Notes: generated by a model from the letters alone, not told the origin. Shown: positions 31,742 through 43,435, counted from the stretch's first letter. The stretch: DNA of 64,000 nucleotides from Macrosoma leucophasiata (GCA_036365455.1 JAWQUS010000032.1:18484001-18548000); one strand, 5' to 3'. Made by a program: numbers and translations.

Positions 31742-32105
31742 GCGCGCATGGCCCCGCGGCTGGTGTAGATCGTAAGCGATCTACTCGGTTAAGCATTACG
31801 GGTGCGGTCGGGTGTGTTATGGGTGACCGCTAGTGGCAAATTAAAATGCGCGTTTCCGTGCTTCGAAGAGCACGTTGAGCTGTCGGTCCCGGTTGCTATT
31901 GATAGATAACGGTCGTTAAACCTTGTCGGAGGCCTTATGGGTGGTTTGAAAACATCCGTCAGCGGGTTGGCCACTAACCCGTACCTCCACCAACCCGCAT
32001 TGGAGCAGCGTGGTGGAGTAAGCTCCAAGCCTCCCTCCAAAAAGGGGGGAGACTCGTGCCCAGCAGTGGGACGTATAATGGGTTTGCCATTATTATTATT
32101 AATTT
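31742..32105 (+). repeat. SINE-D copy, full length, 5S rRNA-like head
   Basis: Head GGCCCCGCGGCTGGTGTAG, then CTCGGTTAAGCATTACGG and GTTATGGGTGACCGCTAG (5S-like A and C boxes). The body ends CCCAGCAGTGGGACGTA with an ATT-repeat tail. It lies 55 bases after the CaMKK exon. Confidence 0.75.
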
Positions 32106-32204
32106 GGTATCTGTTCTAAATTATATTATTGTGATCGCAAGTCTGCAGCGCAATATGGATCTTCGGGTGAATATTTCACTAAACCAATTGATCTTTTACT
32201 TTAT

Positions 32205-32482
32205 GTAATGAAAGTGGCAAACAAGCATGCAGCTCACATTGATGTTAAGTGATGACTGCAGCCTGCAGACATCTACATTAAAACCAGAGGTCGAAATGCA
32301 GATGCGTTGCCACCCCTGAGATCTAAGTTGTTATGTCTCTGTGATAGTTATTACGGGGCCATACATTACCATCTACCCGGAACACAATAGTGCTGAACAC
32401 TACCATTTGGCGGCAGATAGAGGTAATACGGTGGTGCCTACGCCCGCGAGCTCTGTCACTAGTGCTCTACCACCAGTAAAAT
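32205..32482 (-). repeat. SINE-A copy, full length, second subfamily
   Basis: It carries TTTGGCGGCAGATAG and GTGATAGTTATTACGGGGCC, the second-subfamily diagnostic blocks. Confidence 0.85.
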
Positions 32483-32744
32483 TAGGTATGTGCTCTAAAT
32501 TATATTATTGTGATTGCAAGCCTGCAGCGCAATTTGGGTCTTCCGGTCAATATTTCACTATATCAATTGATCCTCATGACATTAGCACGTTGTACAAGAA
32601 TTTAAGCCAAGTGGGGTATCAACTGGCTTAAATTCTTAAATTGTAGTTTGTGTAGTAACCACACATGGTCCTGCCCCATTTTTCAATAATCATAAAAATA
32701 ATAACTTATCTCTCCGCATCCAAATTTACCACTAAGTTTTTTTT

Positions 32745-33016
32745 TAAGTTATGGAAATGGCAAACAAGCCAGCAATTCATATTGATGTTAACTGATGACT
32801 GCAGCCTATAGACACTCACAAAAGACCAAGGTCAAAATGCAGATGCGTTACCACTCCTGAGGCCTAAGGTGGTATGCCTCTGTGCCGGAAATTACAGGGC
32901 AGTACATTACCACCTGACCTGAACACGATAGTGCTGAACACTACCAATTAGCGGCAAGTAATGCGGTGGTGCCTACGCCCGCGAGCTCCGTCACTGGAGC
33001 TGTACCACCAGAAAAA
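32745..33016 (-). repeat. SINE-A copy, full length
   Basis: First subfamily, with AGCGGCAAGTAATGCGG and the terminal ACCACCAG. Confidence 0.88.
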
Positions 33017-33062
33017 ACCCTAGTTTATACTTAGTGCAGGGCTGTGAGTGTAGGCATATTAA
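33013..33062 (+). repeat. SINE-C tail fragment
   Basis: The TTTATACTTAGTGCAGGGCTGTGAGTG region corresponds to the SINE-C 3' end. Confidence 0.45.
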
Positions 33063-33104
33063 TTTAATTACTTATTAGTAGATCCGAATCATTGATCTAT
33101 ATAA

Positions 33105-33600
33105 ACTCACTCATTTGTGGGCGGGAGCCCCCAAGTACCAGCTTGGTCCACTTGACTCCCTACAAAAACGCGCCGTTCGTATTGTTAACGATCCGGGACT
33201 TACAGACAGGCTCGAACATCTGCGCAGAGATATTGGTAGTCTGTGCGTGTTATACCGTCTCTACAATGGTGAGTGCTCTGTCGAACTGTTCGACATGGTG
33301 CCACCGTCTCTTTTTCTACACCGTACTACCCGCCGAAGAGAGAAGTTCCACCCTCACCGACTGGACACCTGGCAGTGCTCAACGGTGCGGTTTTCTCGTT
33401 CGTTTCTGCCCAGAAATTGTGGAACGAACTTCCCTCTGAGGTGTTCCCTCGGTGCTACAATATGGGGTTCTTCAAAAATGGCGTCAAAAGAGTCCTTCAG
33501 GGCTGGCAGCGCGTTGGCAACTCCCCTGGTGTTGCAAATGTCCATAGGCGACGGTGACCACTTACCATCAGGTGGCCCGTCTGCTTGGTAGCATGGTTCC
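33105..33600 (+). mobile_element. Non-LTR retrotransposon 3' end (CR1/jockey-like), frameshifted
   Basis: The post-RT region begins LDSLQKRAVRIVNDPGLTD, with DIGSLCVLYRLYNGECSVEL, then a frameshift into KLWNELPSEVFPRCYNMGFF. The 3' end CCACTTACCATCAGGTGGCC then CGTCTGCTTGGTAG has the same layout as the 3' end of SINE-A (ATCACTTAACATCAATGTG..GCATGCTTG). A LINE of this type is therefore a plausible mobiliser of SINE-A. Confidence 0.75.
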
Positions 33601-33609
33601 AGTTTTTTG

Positions 33610-34005
33610 CATACAATTAACTACACCTTCCCATTGTAACGTGACAGCTGACGTGAGACTTCATACTAAATATCTGTCAAATGAATTTAAAAACGGAACC
33701 GCCTGTTTGTTCCCGGTGTTTACTTTATAATTTTTTTTTATTATTTAATGGCATCGCTTGTTATGCATATTGCCAGTGTCAAGTAAAACGATATTTCGTT
33801 TTCGTAATAAGCAACGTAAAAGTTCAGAGACAGTCAATTTATCAGTCCGTCAGTCAGTCACAGTAATTCGAGTAAAGCGATGGCTACTCTACCAGAACAT
33901 TTACAATGAACTTTTGGAGGCAACCCGAAAGAACGTGTTTACGCACTGTTATTCTATTTCACTACACACGAGCACTGTAATTAGCCTATAAAAAACAAAA
34001 TGCCA
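33610..34005 (+). other. Intron, nothing recognised
   Basis: Mixed AT-rich sequence without a supported feature. Confidence 0.4.
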
Positions 34006-34009
34006 CCAA

Positions 34010-34400
34010 CTTTATTTAATACTAGCTGACCCAGAAAACTTCGTATTGCCTCACAATTAAATAATGTGTCAAAGATCCGTATCACCGTAATGGTCCGTAT
34101 CTATCAAAGATACGGACCATCGTATAGGAAAATGAAATTAAATGTAGAGATTCGCGGGGGAATACGTGATATTCCCGCAGTAAAAAGTAGCCTAAATGTT
34201 GGCCAGGCTTAGTATCTATACACCACAAATAGTTTCATTCGAATCCGTCCAGTATCTTCGGAGATTAGCCTGGAAAAGGCCAAAGGGGCAAACAGACAGA
34301 CAAAAAATAAAAAATCGTTGAAAAGTGCTCTAATACTATTTTAACATCGCCGTCAATTGATTTTTGTATATTTAAAAAATGTACAGACACGCGGATTTTA
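34010..34400. repeat. Dispersed repeat with hairpin
   Basis: Ends resemble 51000-51290 (GTAGCCTAAATGTTGGCCAGG, GAATCCGTCCAGTATCTTCG). It includes a 13-bp perfect hairpin, ATGGTCCGTATCT against AGATACGGACCAT, near 34100-34130. Confidence 0.55.
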
Positions 34401-34566
34401 CTGTTTTATTATATTTAATATATAACTCAAATATACACCAAGAAAATGAAATAAAATAAGAGCACCACACGCATCTTTCAAGGTTCCCGCCAAAAAAAAC
34501 CTCTAATATTGACCTCATACATTGGTCCGAATCGACTAAACGGAAGCACCGAACCTCAACTTGCAG

Positions 34567-34739
34567 AACCCATTCCTGCGCAGCCGCGAGAACAGCGCGC
34601 GGCGGGAGTCGGGCGACGCGGGGGACTCGCGCGACGCCGCCGAGCCCGCCGAGCCCGCGGGCAGGCGGCGCCCCGCGCTGGCCGGCCTGGCGCGCGCCGG
34701 CCGCTCGCTCTCCGCCCCCGGGAACTATCTAACTGACAG
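34567..34739 (+). CDS. CAMKK: CaMKK exon (C-terminal tail, GC-rich)
   Basis: 173 bases, entered in phase 0 and left in phase 2. It begins NPFLRSREN, has a repetitive RESGDAGDSRDAAEPAEPAG segment, and ends with RSLSAPGNYLTD, a motif found near the end of CaMKK proteins. The exon is strikingly G+C-rich against an AT-rich surround. The acceptor AACTTGCAG has a weak pyrimidine tract; the donor is GTGACT. Confidence 0.9.
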
Positions 34740-34973
34740 GTGACTACACCGATGATCTAGAGCTAAAGTTACCCTTAATCGCATATATGTCTTTTTGGGT
34801 TTTCCCGCGACGTACTAATGTGGCGATCCCACCTGCGTACGCGGCGTGGTACGCACCGATGACCTAGAGCCTAGAGCGAAAGTTACCCTTATCGCATATG
34901 TCTTTTTGCGACGTACTAAGCCTGAGATTGGACCCACGACGTTTGCCCTCGACGATTGCTCGATGAAGTTTCT

Positions 34974-35253
34974 ACTGGTGTTAGAGTTCCAATGTAGGAG
35001 CTCGAGGACGTAGGCACCACCGCATTACTCTATCTGCCGCCAGATGGTAGTGTTCAGCACTATCGTGTTCCGGTCAGATGGTAATGTATGGCCCCTTAAC
35101 AACTATCTCAGAGATGTAACAACTTAAGTGTCAGGGATGTCAGTCGACGCATCTGCATTTTGACCTCTAGTTTCTGTGTAGATGTCTATAGGCTGCAGTC
35201 ATCACTTAACATCAATGTGAGCAGCATGCTTGTTTGCCACCTTCCTTACATAA
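34974..35253 (+). repeat. SINE-A copy, full length, second subfamily
   Basis: Carries TCTGCCGCCAGATGG and CAACTATCTCAGAGATG. It is followed head-to-tail by an inverted copy at 35263. Confidence 0.85.
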
Positions 35254-35262
35254 AAAAGGTGC

Positions 35263-35440
35263 ATTGCCACTCCTGAGGTCTAAGTTATTAAGCCTTTGCG
35301 CCGGAAATTCCAGGGCCATTAATTACCACCAGACCGGAACACGACAGTACTGAAAACTATAATTTAGCGGCATGTAGTTAGGTAATGCGGTGGTGCCTAC
35401 GCCCGCAAACTCCGTCACTGGAACTCTACCACCAGTGAAA
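35263..35440 (-). repeat. SINE-A copy, 3' part missing
   Basis: It keeps the 5' half in inverse orientation. With 34974-35253 it forms an inverted pair able to fold. Confidence 0.8.
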
Positions 35441-36100
35441 ATCATCTTACTTAAACAGTCTTTTGCGAAGTGGAAATCCATTAATACGAATACTAAATAC
35501 ACAGATTCTCAGCTTGGCTCAAGCTGGCCGGTCATTGTCTGCTCCTACAAACTATCTTTGAACTTAGGTACACCTTAAAAAGGTGACAATTCTACCTACG
35601 TACGCTGCGTCCCGCACTGTGATCACTCATAGTCTGCATTATAGTAATAATGTATAAAGCCCCCACCCTCTCTCGACTGACGATGCGTGCCTCCTCCACC
35701 GAAGCCCTTGAATCCCAGGGCACCTAACGCCGACCTGCATGGCAGGCCAGAAGAAGCCGCAGCAGAGGGAGTCAGCCCCGGTGCTGCTACCGCGCCGCGG
35801 TCAACTGATGACTCATAGTCTGCGCTGGGGCACTATAATACTGACAAGTTGCTAACTCTTGTTGGTTTACTGTATTGCTAATTATTTTGAAGGATGGCAC
35901 CTAATCGTTCATTGTTGACGTTTCTTATACGTCAAAGCAAAGTAAGTCTACCGAGAAGCTGTGTTGTTTCGTCGATGGTTTACCATAAGAGAAGGTGGTA
36001 TTGCCCCAAAACCCAACAATCTAACGATTCAATAATTCAATAATTAGTGACACTAGTTATATACACCTTCGAGCTCCATCACTCCTGAAAGCTTTAAATT
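35441..36100 (+). other. Intron; GC-rich patch of unknown origin
   Basis: 35680-35830 is GC-rich and repeats the words ACTCATAGTCTGC on both sides (35625 and 35812). It may be an insertion with flanking direct repeats of about 13 bases, ACTCATAGTCTGC. No protein match is recognised. Confidence 0.35.
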
Positions 36101-36104
36101 ACGT

Positions 36105-36420
36105 ACGTACATAACTTCACGCTTGTGGATAACAACTGAAGGGGTAGGCAGAGGTACCTAAAGTACCAAGCATACATGCAAACACCTACGATTCGCCGGT
36201 TACGTTTTGGCCCATGTAACATGTGGCGAGCTTGTTGACATCTCCAGGCACATAGCCAAACTTCGTGGTGCTGGGCAATTGCCAGAAAATGGAAAAATCC
36301 CAATAACATCCGAGATAAAGGATTTTACACCACTATCTCTGATAGCCAGCAACCCGGGAATCGAACCCAAGACCCCAGCTTAGTAGTAGTGGTCTGCTAC
36401 CACTAGGTTACTGAAGCAGT
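36105..36420 (-). repeat. SINE-B copy, full length
   Basis: Inverse orientation, with AACCCGGGAATCGAACCC (B box) and GTGGTCTGCTACCACTAGG (A-box side). It ends about 70 bases before the last CaMKK exon. Confidence 0.88.
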
Positions 36421-36490
36421 TTGCTATAATATTATTCTTAGCAATAAAACACTAAACTTTACTTATGTTCATTATAGCGTTTGTTCACAG

Positions 36491-36983
36491 CAGACAAGCA
36501 TCATTCGATATTGGCCTGGAGTCAGTTCAAGAGAAACCACCTGACGGGAAAGATGTGACCAGGCAGAATAGCTTACAGTGCTCGCACGAGAATAACGACC
36601 AGGGCTGCAAAAATACTTCACAGAATATGGACTCTCACGAACTGAACGAAGAAAAGGATCAGCAGAAGAATGTAACAATAGTAGAAAACGGACAGAACCA
36701 AAGGCTGAATGTAGTTCAGAATAGTAAAACCGACCAAAACGTATGTCCTAACGGTTCAGATTCACCAAACCGTGCTGAAAACAGCGCGGAAGCTAATCGT
36801 ATAAATTCAACAAAAGCACAAGTCGTAGAACTTGAGGGTTTGCAAAAAATTGAACATGCTAACGCTGAAACTCAAACTCTTGCTCATAATAGTACGGGGA
36901 CTCAAACAGGAAAACTTACGCAAGCATCGGAGCCAAGTTCAACAAAAGCGCATGACAGCGCAAGTAGAACGACGCAGCGGTGA
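36491..36983 (+). CDS. CAMKK: CaMKK terminal exon and stop
   Basis: Entered in phase 2 and ending at TGA 36981-36983. It starts RQASFDIGLESVQEKPP, then about 140 residues rich in Asn, Gln, Ser and Thr with no recognised domain (for example QNSKTDQNVCPNG and TQTGKLTQASEPSS). This tail is probably disordered. The acceptor is TTGTTCACAGCAG, a NAGNAG tandem acceptor; using the second AG would drop one Ser and keep the frame. The exon total of the window is about 535 residues, compatible with a CaMKK lacking its N-terminus. Confidence 0.87.
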
Positions 36984-38786
36984 TGCCGCGCGCCCGCGCA
37001 TCGCGCCTTTAGAATACGAACGCAAAACGATATGGGAATGGCAGTTTATTTTATTTTTCTTTTTTTTATCGATATAAATCTTTCCTCTTACGTACTTGCA
37101 GGGACTTTTGGCAATCGGGATAAAATTATTTTGCTTATTTAACCGTTGTGTTTTCTTTTTTATTTTTTCAAATATTTATATTTTTGTGTAATGTAATGAT
37201 GTAAAATTCTATATGGCATTAATTATTCACAAAGTTATCCTATTTTTAAAAGCGCCTTGCTCGCAACTCGCCTGTAAAGTTTTTACTTTTTTAAATGTTA
37301 TTTACGTAATAAGAATTGATTTGTAATCTGGTTATTATGTACTATACCTATGTGGTAAATAAGCTATTTGAATGTTATTTTAATGGCAACGGGAAGAACT
37401 AACATGTTAAGTTTTAGAAATTGACGAGAAATATTTGAGTTAAAGATCAAAGATCAATTCTTCAACATGCCATAATGTTAGAAGATCATTTACAATTTAA
37501 TCTGAGACCTGAGTGTATAAGTCAAGTTTTTTCATTATGCACTATTTTATTAGAATTATTGTAACTTTTTTGTGTTTTAGTTTTGTTTATATATTTTTTT
37601 AGATTATTTCTAATACTTAACTTTTACTTAATTGTTGATAAGTGGGGACAAAAAGTGAGGATATAAATTTAGGCACGATGTACTGATATGATATTTTTTA
37701 TATCTAGTTAATGATCTAGTTAGAATATTGTGATTATAAAATCACTGTTTCATTCCTCTACATATTTTAAAGTTTCTATTAGATGCACTATTCTGATGAT
37801 ATTTTTGTATTTTTCAATGTTACATTATATATTCGTATATTATCTTCTTTTAATTATCCTAATGTTTATGTGTTAATATTTCAAATATGTTTAATCTATT
37901 TTTTTATAAATATCATTCTTTCATATAAAATTTATAAACGTACTTACGATTTTCAATAAATCGGTAAGAAATTAATAACACAGATAGATACAAAAATAAT
38001 ATTACTTTTAAATTATTATATTTCATTACAACATAATGCATTTATAGTTATAATATATTACTTACCAACCTTAACTTTCGAGTGCGTACTTAAATTAAGT
38101 TTTTTATAGTAACATAAAGAATTAAAATGCTCAAAGCCTTAAAATCTTAAACTTACCCAAAATCACTGTAGAAAAGTCATTTTTATTCAGGAACCATATT
38201 TAAAAAATATAAAAAGCAGAAAAAAAACATATTTTTAAAAATAAATCCACTATTGTCTACTAGCAACCGCGCTATATTGTGATATTTGAATTTTAAATCA
38301 TTTAGATTAACTGTAAATATTCAGATTGTACTATCAGTTAGTAGCAACAGATCTTCTATATTCCTACTTCTTAATCAATAGAATGTAAATTGTACATCGA
38401 AAGTGACACTGCCCAGCTTTATTTACGAGCCATACACTGACAAAATATTAAGAAAATAGGCAATTGGACAGCTATCGAAAATAAATTAAAAATTAATTTT
38501 CGTGAATTATTAATGATCTATATTTTTGAATTGCAAAATAAAATGTAACAATTTTAATAGTTTTTATCTGTGCTCCATGTTGAACGAAACATCAATCACA
38601 GGACGTGACATCATAATATGTTCATGCAACAAATATTTAACACAAGTGATACTTTGACATAATGGCTCTTTTTTTGGATATTTTCTACGTCATTTACACA
38701 AAAAAAAGGTATATGAAATTCAACAAAATTAAAAATATTTTTCAAAAAAAAACCTTAAATAAACTATCTTAAAATAAATAAAGCAG
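36984..38786 (+). other. Probable CaMKK 3' UTR and flank
   Basis: AT-rich, with no SINE and no open frame, unlike its surroundings; this fits a long 3' UTR. The first canonical AATAAA seen is at about 37955-37960, and others lie near 38241, 38481, 38537 and 38771. Which is used cannot be told from sequence. Confidence 0.5.
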
Positions 38787-39830
38787 TTATGCATCAAAAA
38801 AATCCACATCGCGGTCGTACTGCGGCAACGTTCCCAGAAGGCTGGCAGTATTGTCACGTTGAATGGCAATGCTTATTCTCTGCCCAAAATATTGGCCAGC
38901 CCTCTGGTCACGGGAATTGTTGACCAATCGTTTCGCAATGTCTCCAAATAGGAGACGAGCACTGGGACCCCATGGACCTAGCGTTTCAACCCCAAAGGGC
39001 ACAAATAGGTAATCATCTGAAAGACTACTGTATTTGCGCCGCTTTAGAGTCTCCGCTGATGTGGCAGCAGTGCCGGCAGCGGACGCCGTGCCTGGAAGAT
39101 GGGTAGGCGCTAGGGTGTAAACGCATGTTGCGTCCCACACCAAAGGCCTGCCCAGCTTCCAAGGCATTAATGACATGCCGTCCGGTCTCCTTCCATCGTC
39201 ACGTGCCAAACCATTAGGTTCTAAAACAGCTCGCACGCCGACGGTGGAAAGAGCACGGCGCAGGATATCATTCAATTGGGCGTGTCTCGCATATCTACCG
39301 GCACTTCTACTGTAGGCGAGCCCATGGTGTCCGAGGCGGTCGACGGCTTCACCGCAGTGACAGCGATGTGGAGCGCAGCAGGAGTACCCAATCGGAGGCA
39401 CGCCGCGAGTCGGAAAGTGATATCGTCCAGCATTGTTCCTACGCTTGGCGATGGCAAAGCCTGTAACCAGAAGCCAGACTCCCACTCTCCCAAAGCCAGT
39501 AGACGGACACGTTCTGCAGCATCGGTTGACGTATCAATAAGTTGTTTCCGTACCAAGCCGCAGACCGGCGCATCTCACTGTCTCTGCGAAGAGAGATTGT
39601 CCGGCAGGTCCACATTTGCGCATGTCATTTTCCAGGCATTCAAGGCTTCAGTCGAACACGGCACCTCGCCATTTATGAGTGATAAAGGTAGGATGTTCCT
39701 CGTTTGTTTTTCAGTGCCGTGGACTGAAGACAGAAATGCCGGTAAACATACACTAGTAATTTTGCGGATGCCAAGTCCACACAAAATTAATCTATAGATA
39801 CTTGGTTAGTCGTATGGAATTGTGAGTCTC
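38787..39830 (-). pseudogene. Transposon-type ORF with PD-(D/E)XK-like motif, broken
   Basis: The minus strand reads HGTEKQTRNILPLSLINGEV, later VRKQLIDTSTDAAERVRLLA and WLQALPSPSVGTMLDD, then after a frameshift HRCHCGEAVDRLGHHGLAYS, RDDGRRPDGMSLMPWKLGRP, LVWDATCVYTLAPTHL and FGVETLGPWGPSARLLFGDI. The RPDG..LVWDATCV arrangement resembles a PD-(D/E)XK endonuclease core. I recognise the sequence as a widely repeated metazoan and insect element-associated protein whose formal family name I cannot give. A TGA after SSQRQ (near 39575) and a frameshift near 39380 break it. It is unrelated in style to its neighbours (higher GC). Confidence 0.6.
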
Positions 39831-40048
39831 ACTTTGATTGCGAACAGTTGACGTCACATTGTTCAGTGTCATTCGGCACCGTTTACGCAGCATTTATGAA
39901 ATTATAAAATGTATGCGTAGTTTGTGGTACTTAAACATGTTTAAATAATAAAATTAATATTTTTTATAGTTAAATAAACGTATAAAGAATAATTTTAGAC
40001 ACATTCTGAAAAGTTGTCCGATTCCCTATTATAATATTTCTAATATTG

Positions 40049-40258
40049 CAGCAAGATACTTAAAACAAAACTTTTAGAACAGATAAAGTCAAAGAGTCAG
40101 AAACTCAGCCGCTATTATGATCAAAATTTCTTGAATGAAATCACCCGCAGACAAAATAAGTTATTGCTACAAGATTCAAAGGAATTTATGAATGAGATTA
40201 ATAAGCGTATAATTTCCTACAAATCTACTGAGGCATTCTTTCAGAGAGTGACTTACTG
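40049..40258 (+). pseudogene. LINE ORF2 fragment
   Basis: An open frame of 69 codons ends at the TGA near 40256. It includes LEQIKSKSQKLSRYYDQNF and TRRQNKLLLQDSKEFMNEIN. It looks like the linker between endonuclease and RT of a non-LTR retrotransposon. It has no start codon context and runs into a SINE-A. Confidence 0.45.
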
Positions 40259-40267
40259 ACAGATTTT

Positions 40268-40530
40268 CTGCTGGTAGGACTCCAGTGACGGAGCTCGGAG
40301 ACGTAGGCACCAACACATTACCTAATATACTTGCCGCTAAATGGTAGTGTTCAGCACTATCGTGTTCCGGTCAGGTGTAATTTCCGGCACAGAGGCATAA
40401 CACCTTAGGCCTCAGGAGTGGTATCGCATCTGCATTTTTACCTTGGTCTTTGTGAGGGTGTCTATAGGCTGCAGTCATCACTTAACATCAATGTGAACTG
40501 CATGCTGGTTTGTCACTTCCATAACATTCA
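40268..40530 (+). repeat. SINE-A copy, full length with small deletion
   Basis: The GGTAATGTACGGCCC part is missing: GGTCAGGTGTAATTTCC reads straight through. The other blocks are intact. Confidence 0.85.
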
Positions 40531-42750
40531 ATAAAACAGTTTTTGCATCGTACATTACTCTGCTGCGGAACACTTATAAAATATTTGTGGGCAATGGCAG
40601 ATAGACTTTATAAGTCGCTCAAAGGAATGACTTGGCTTATCATTGACCACGGCTTATCCTGTTTTCGCCAACACTGAAAACACTCAACAAATAGTGTCTC
40701 CAATCAGGATATACTCTCGAACAAACTCTCTGTGCTAAACTTTAACGACTATATTAAAAGTCAAGACTCCTATAGATCCAGAGCGCTAAACACCTTGGAC
40801 CCGCTCTTTGTACACTATATCAAAAATATAATTACGTAGAATCGTAGAAAAATACTCAAAATAATTTAAATCGTTGTTTTTTGTCGGAAATATTTATTTT
40901 ATGTAATTTTTGTATGACAACCATATGTCACCATATTGGTACTATAACATTCTTGTTTTTTGAAATATACTTACGACAGTTAATTGAAGGTATAATAAAC
41001 GATTTGAAAGGCTGAAAATTTTAATGATTTAGTATTATATTTAAGCTTCTTCTTTCAACATTGTGTACAAGGTGCGGGCTCAAGATCCATTCATTTTGGA
41101 ACGTCTCCTAAGATGATCTCATGTACCTAACCTTGTTTCGAATGTCAAAGTCTGGTTGAAATTAGAAGTAACGCTGTCTGGATTAGCGCTTATCTCTACC
41201 ATAGCTATTGAATTTAATATGCCTAATACCTGCCGATACCTCCAAGAGTTTAATTCAACCACGCGATGCAATAATATATACAAAAACAAACATGTGTTTT
41301 AATTATGAAATTTAAATTGTTCAACCATGTATAGCTAGCATATAGGATAACTCAGTAGAATTATGCATTTTTGAAAATATTACATTTTAAAATTCTACTA
41401 AATATATTAATTAAGTTAATATAAGGAGAAAAAAAATATATATTCACGATAAATAAATACTTCCTTAATAAATATTTTCAACCGAAAGGTTGAGATACGC
41501 TTAAAGCTATTTTAAAGACCAATTTTGAGAGTCCCATTACCCTCTTGAAACAATTGGATTTATCCATTTTAATGCACAGTAGCTTAGAAAAAAATAGATT
41601 TGTTAAAAATAACTCAAAATCCTCGTGAAATACTGATTCTGGTTTCTTTTCCCATGAGTAGTTATTAAATCCAATTTAATTGAATTAATCAAATTGATTT
41701 ATCATGTTCAATGTACCAATTTCAAAACGTATCTTTAAGCTATTCACAGGGTTCCCGATCGTTTATGAAAAATCAAATGAAATCCAATTGTCCAAGCTTA
41801 GACTAGAAGTCCATATTGTATTTTGCATATTTTGGAATCCTTGGCAAGCGAATGGTCCAATTATTATATTGCCTTTTACTGTTGTGATAGAACGTTAGGA
41901 ATCGAAATGCTTTTAAATATATTATTATAATAATTGAGGGTAGATTTTAAATTTCTCTTAATATTAAATTTTAATATTTGTCATTGGAGTGCAGCTTTTG
42001 TAAAAGCTTGTTTAAGCGGTGTGCGATTATTTCTGCAAATGTTTCAATAAATAATATGATTTCAAAAATAGTTTAATTGAAATGGAAATTCACTTTAACT
42101 GTGCACTTTTATTATATTTATTCAAACAGTTATATTATCAAAGCTTAACTTGGCGGGGGCACTGCCGTGCTCCGCTCCAAGTAATCCGCTAAACGATTTA
42201 TATGAAAATTTCAAACATTAGCAGAATGTATCAAATAAGAAAGGTTCGAAGCGTTTTCTTGAATATTTTTAATGTAAATGTGTTTTTTGTTTATTTCGAA
42301 AATAATTAAATCAAAGTCAATAAAAATCTTATTATCCAACAGTGTGTTTATTTTATCCTGTAACAATTTGGACTCAAGACATATTTTTCTTTTTATAATA
42401 AACTACCACTGGAATTTCCAAGTAATGTGTCAATTTTCGCGGCACGTTAAATAGTGGTCATATTTCACTCAGTGGCGGAATTACGAATTTGCCGCCGGTA
42501 GGCTATAAAATTTTTACCGCCCCTATATTTTGATATCGTAGTCCACAATCACATCAATTATATTTTCTATCAATAAAATTCCAACTTTATGAAATTAAAG
42601 AAAAAACAAAAATTTGACTTCGGGCAGGAATCGAACCTGCGACCTCAGGATAACCAGTCCAAAGTTCACTCGCGTGTGTTATTGCAAAAAAATAAATAGT
42701 ATAATTCCAACTTTATGTTTTAGGCTTCATCATCCTCTTTACATCAACTT
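40531..42750. other. 2.2 kb AT-rich intergenic stretch
   Basis: No gene or named repeat is recognised. The short open frame at 41704-41898 has no recognisable content. 42480-42600 leads into a tRNA-like SINE remnant. Confidence 0.4.
42618..42665 (-). repeat. tRNA-like 3' half
   Basis: The minus strand gives a perfect T-arm, GCAGG-TTCGATT-CCTGC, and an acceptor strand ending GAAGTC, but the 5' half is lost. It shares ACTGGTTATCCTGAG with 30075-30150. Confidence 0.5.
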
Positions 42751-42754
42751 TTTT

Positions 42755-43435
42755 ATGTATGTATGTATCTTCACGCCAAGTCCCTAACGGGGTAGGCAGA
42801 GAGTGTAGAGCGCCAGACATCCCGGTTCTGACAAACCTCTCGTGCCTCGTCTACCTTCATCATTCTCTTCATACATGCACGCCGATTCCTAAGACTTTTG
42901 ACCCCACCATCAGACAGAACTCGACCTATTTGGTCATGGTAGGTCAGCCTTGGTCTTCCTGGGCCTCTGCAACCATCCACATTCGCATTGTATATCTGTT
43001 TAGTGATTCGCTCATTCGACATTCTTTCTATATGCCCGAACCATCGGAGCACGCCTTTTTTCATTTTTACACCGATACTATCATTCACACAAAGTCTCTT
43101 TCTTACATCTTCATTACGAACGCGATCGGTGAGTGATACACCGCAGATCTTGCGCAAAGATCTCATCTCGACCGCGTTCAACTTACTTTCATGCTCTTTC
43201 CTGCATACCCAGCTCTCGCTTCCATATAAAAGCGTTGGAGTAAGTACAGCATTATGTACGGCTAGTCGAGCCCGCTGGCTGAGATGTTTAGATTCTAGCA
43301 GCTTACCCAACGCTCCATTCACGCAATTCCCAGCAAGCACTCTTCTTTCTATGTCAGTGGTGTACCTACCATCCTTGCTAAAAGCACATCCATGATATAC
43401 AATTTCATCAACCTGTTCTAACACTGCATCATCTA
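42755..43435 (-). mobile_element. RTE-type LINE, C-terminal RT region
   Basis: A 217-codon frame contains ARLAVHNAVLTPTLLYGSES, RSLRKICGVSLTDRVRNEDV and GVLRWFGHIERMSNERITKQ, typical of the C-terminal region of RTE-like reverse transcriptases. The catalytic RT part is missing, so this is a 5'-truncated copy. It is the best preserved of at least five RTE fragments here. Confidence 0.85.

Noticed and set aside
33115..33591. 158-codon host gene
   Set aside because: The residues match the post-RT region of a non-LTR retrotransposon and the DNA ends in its typical 3' terminus.
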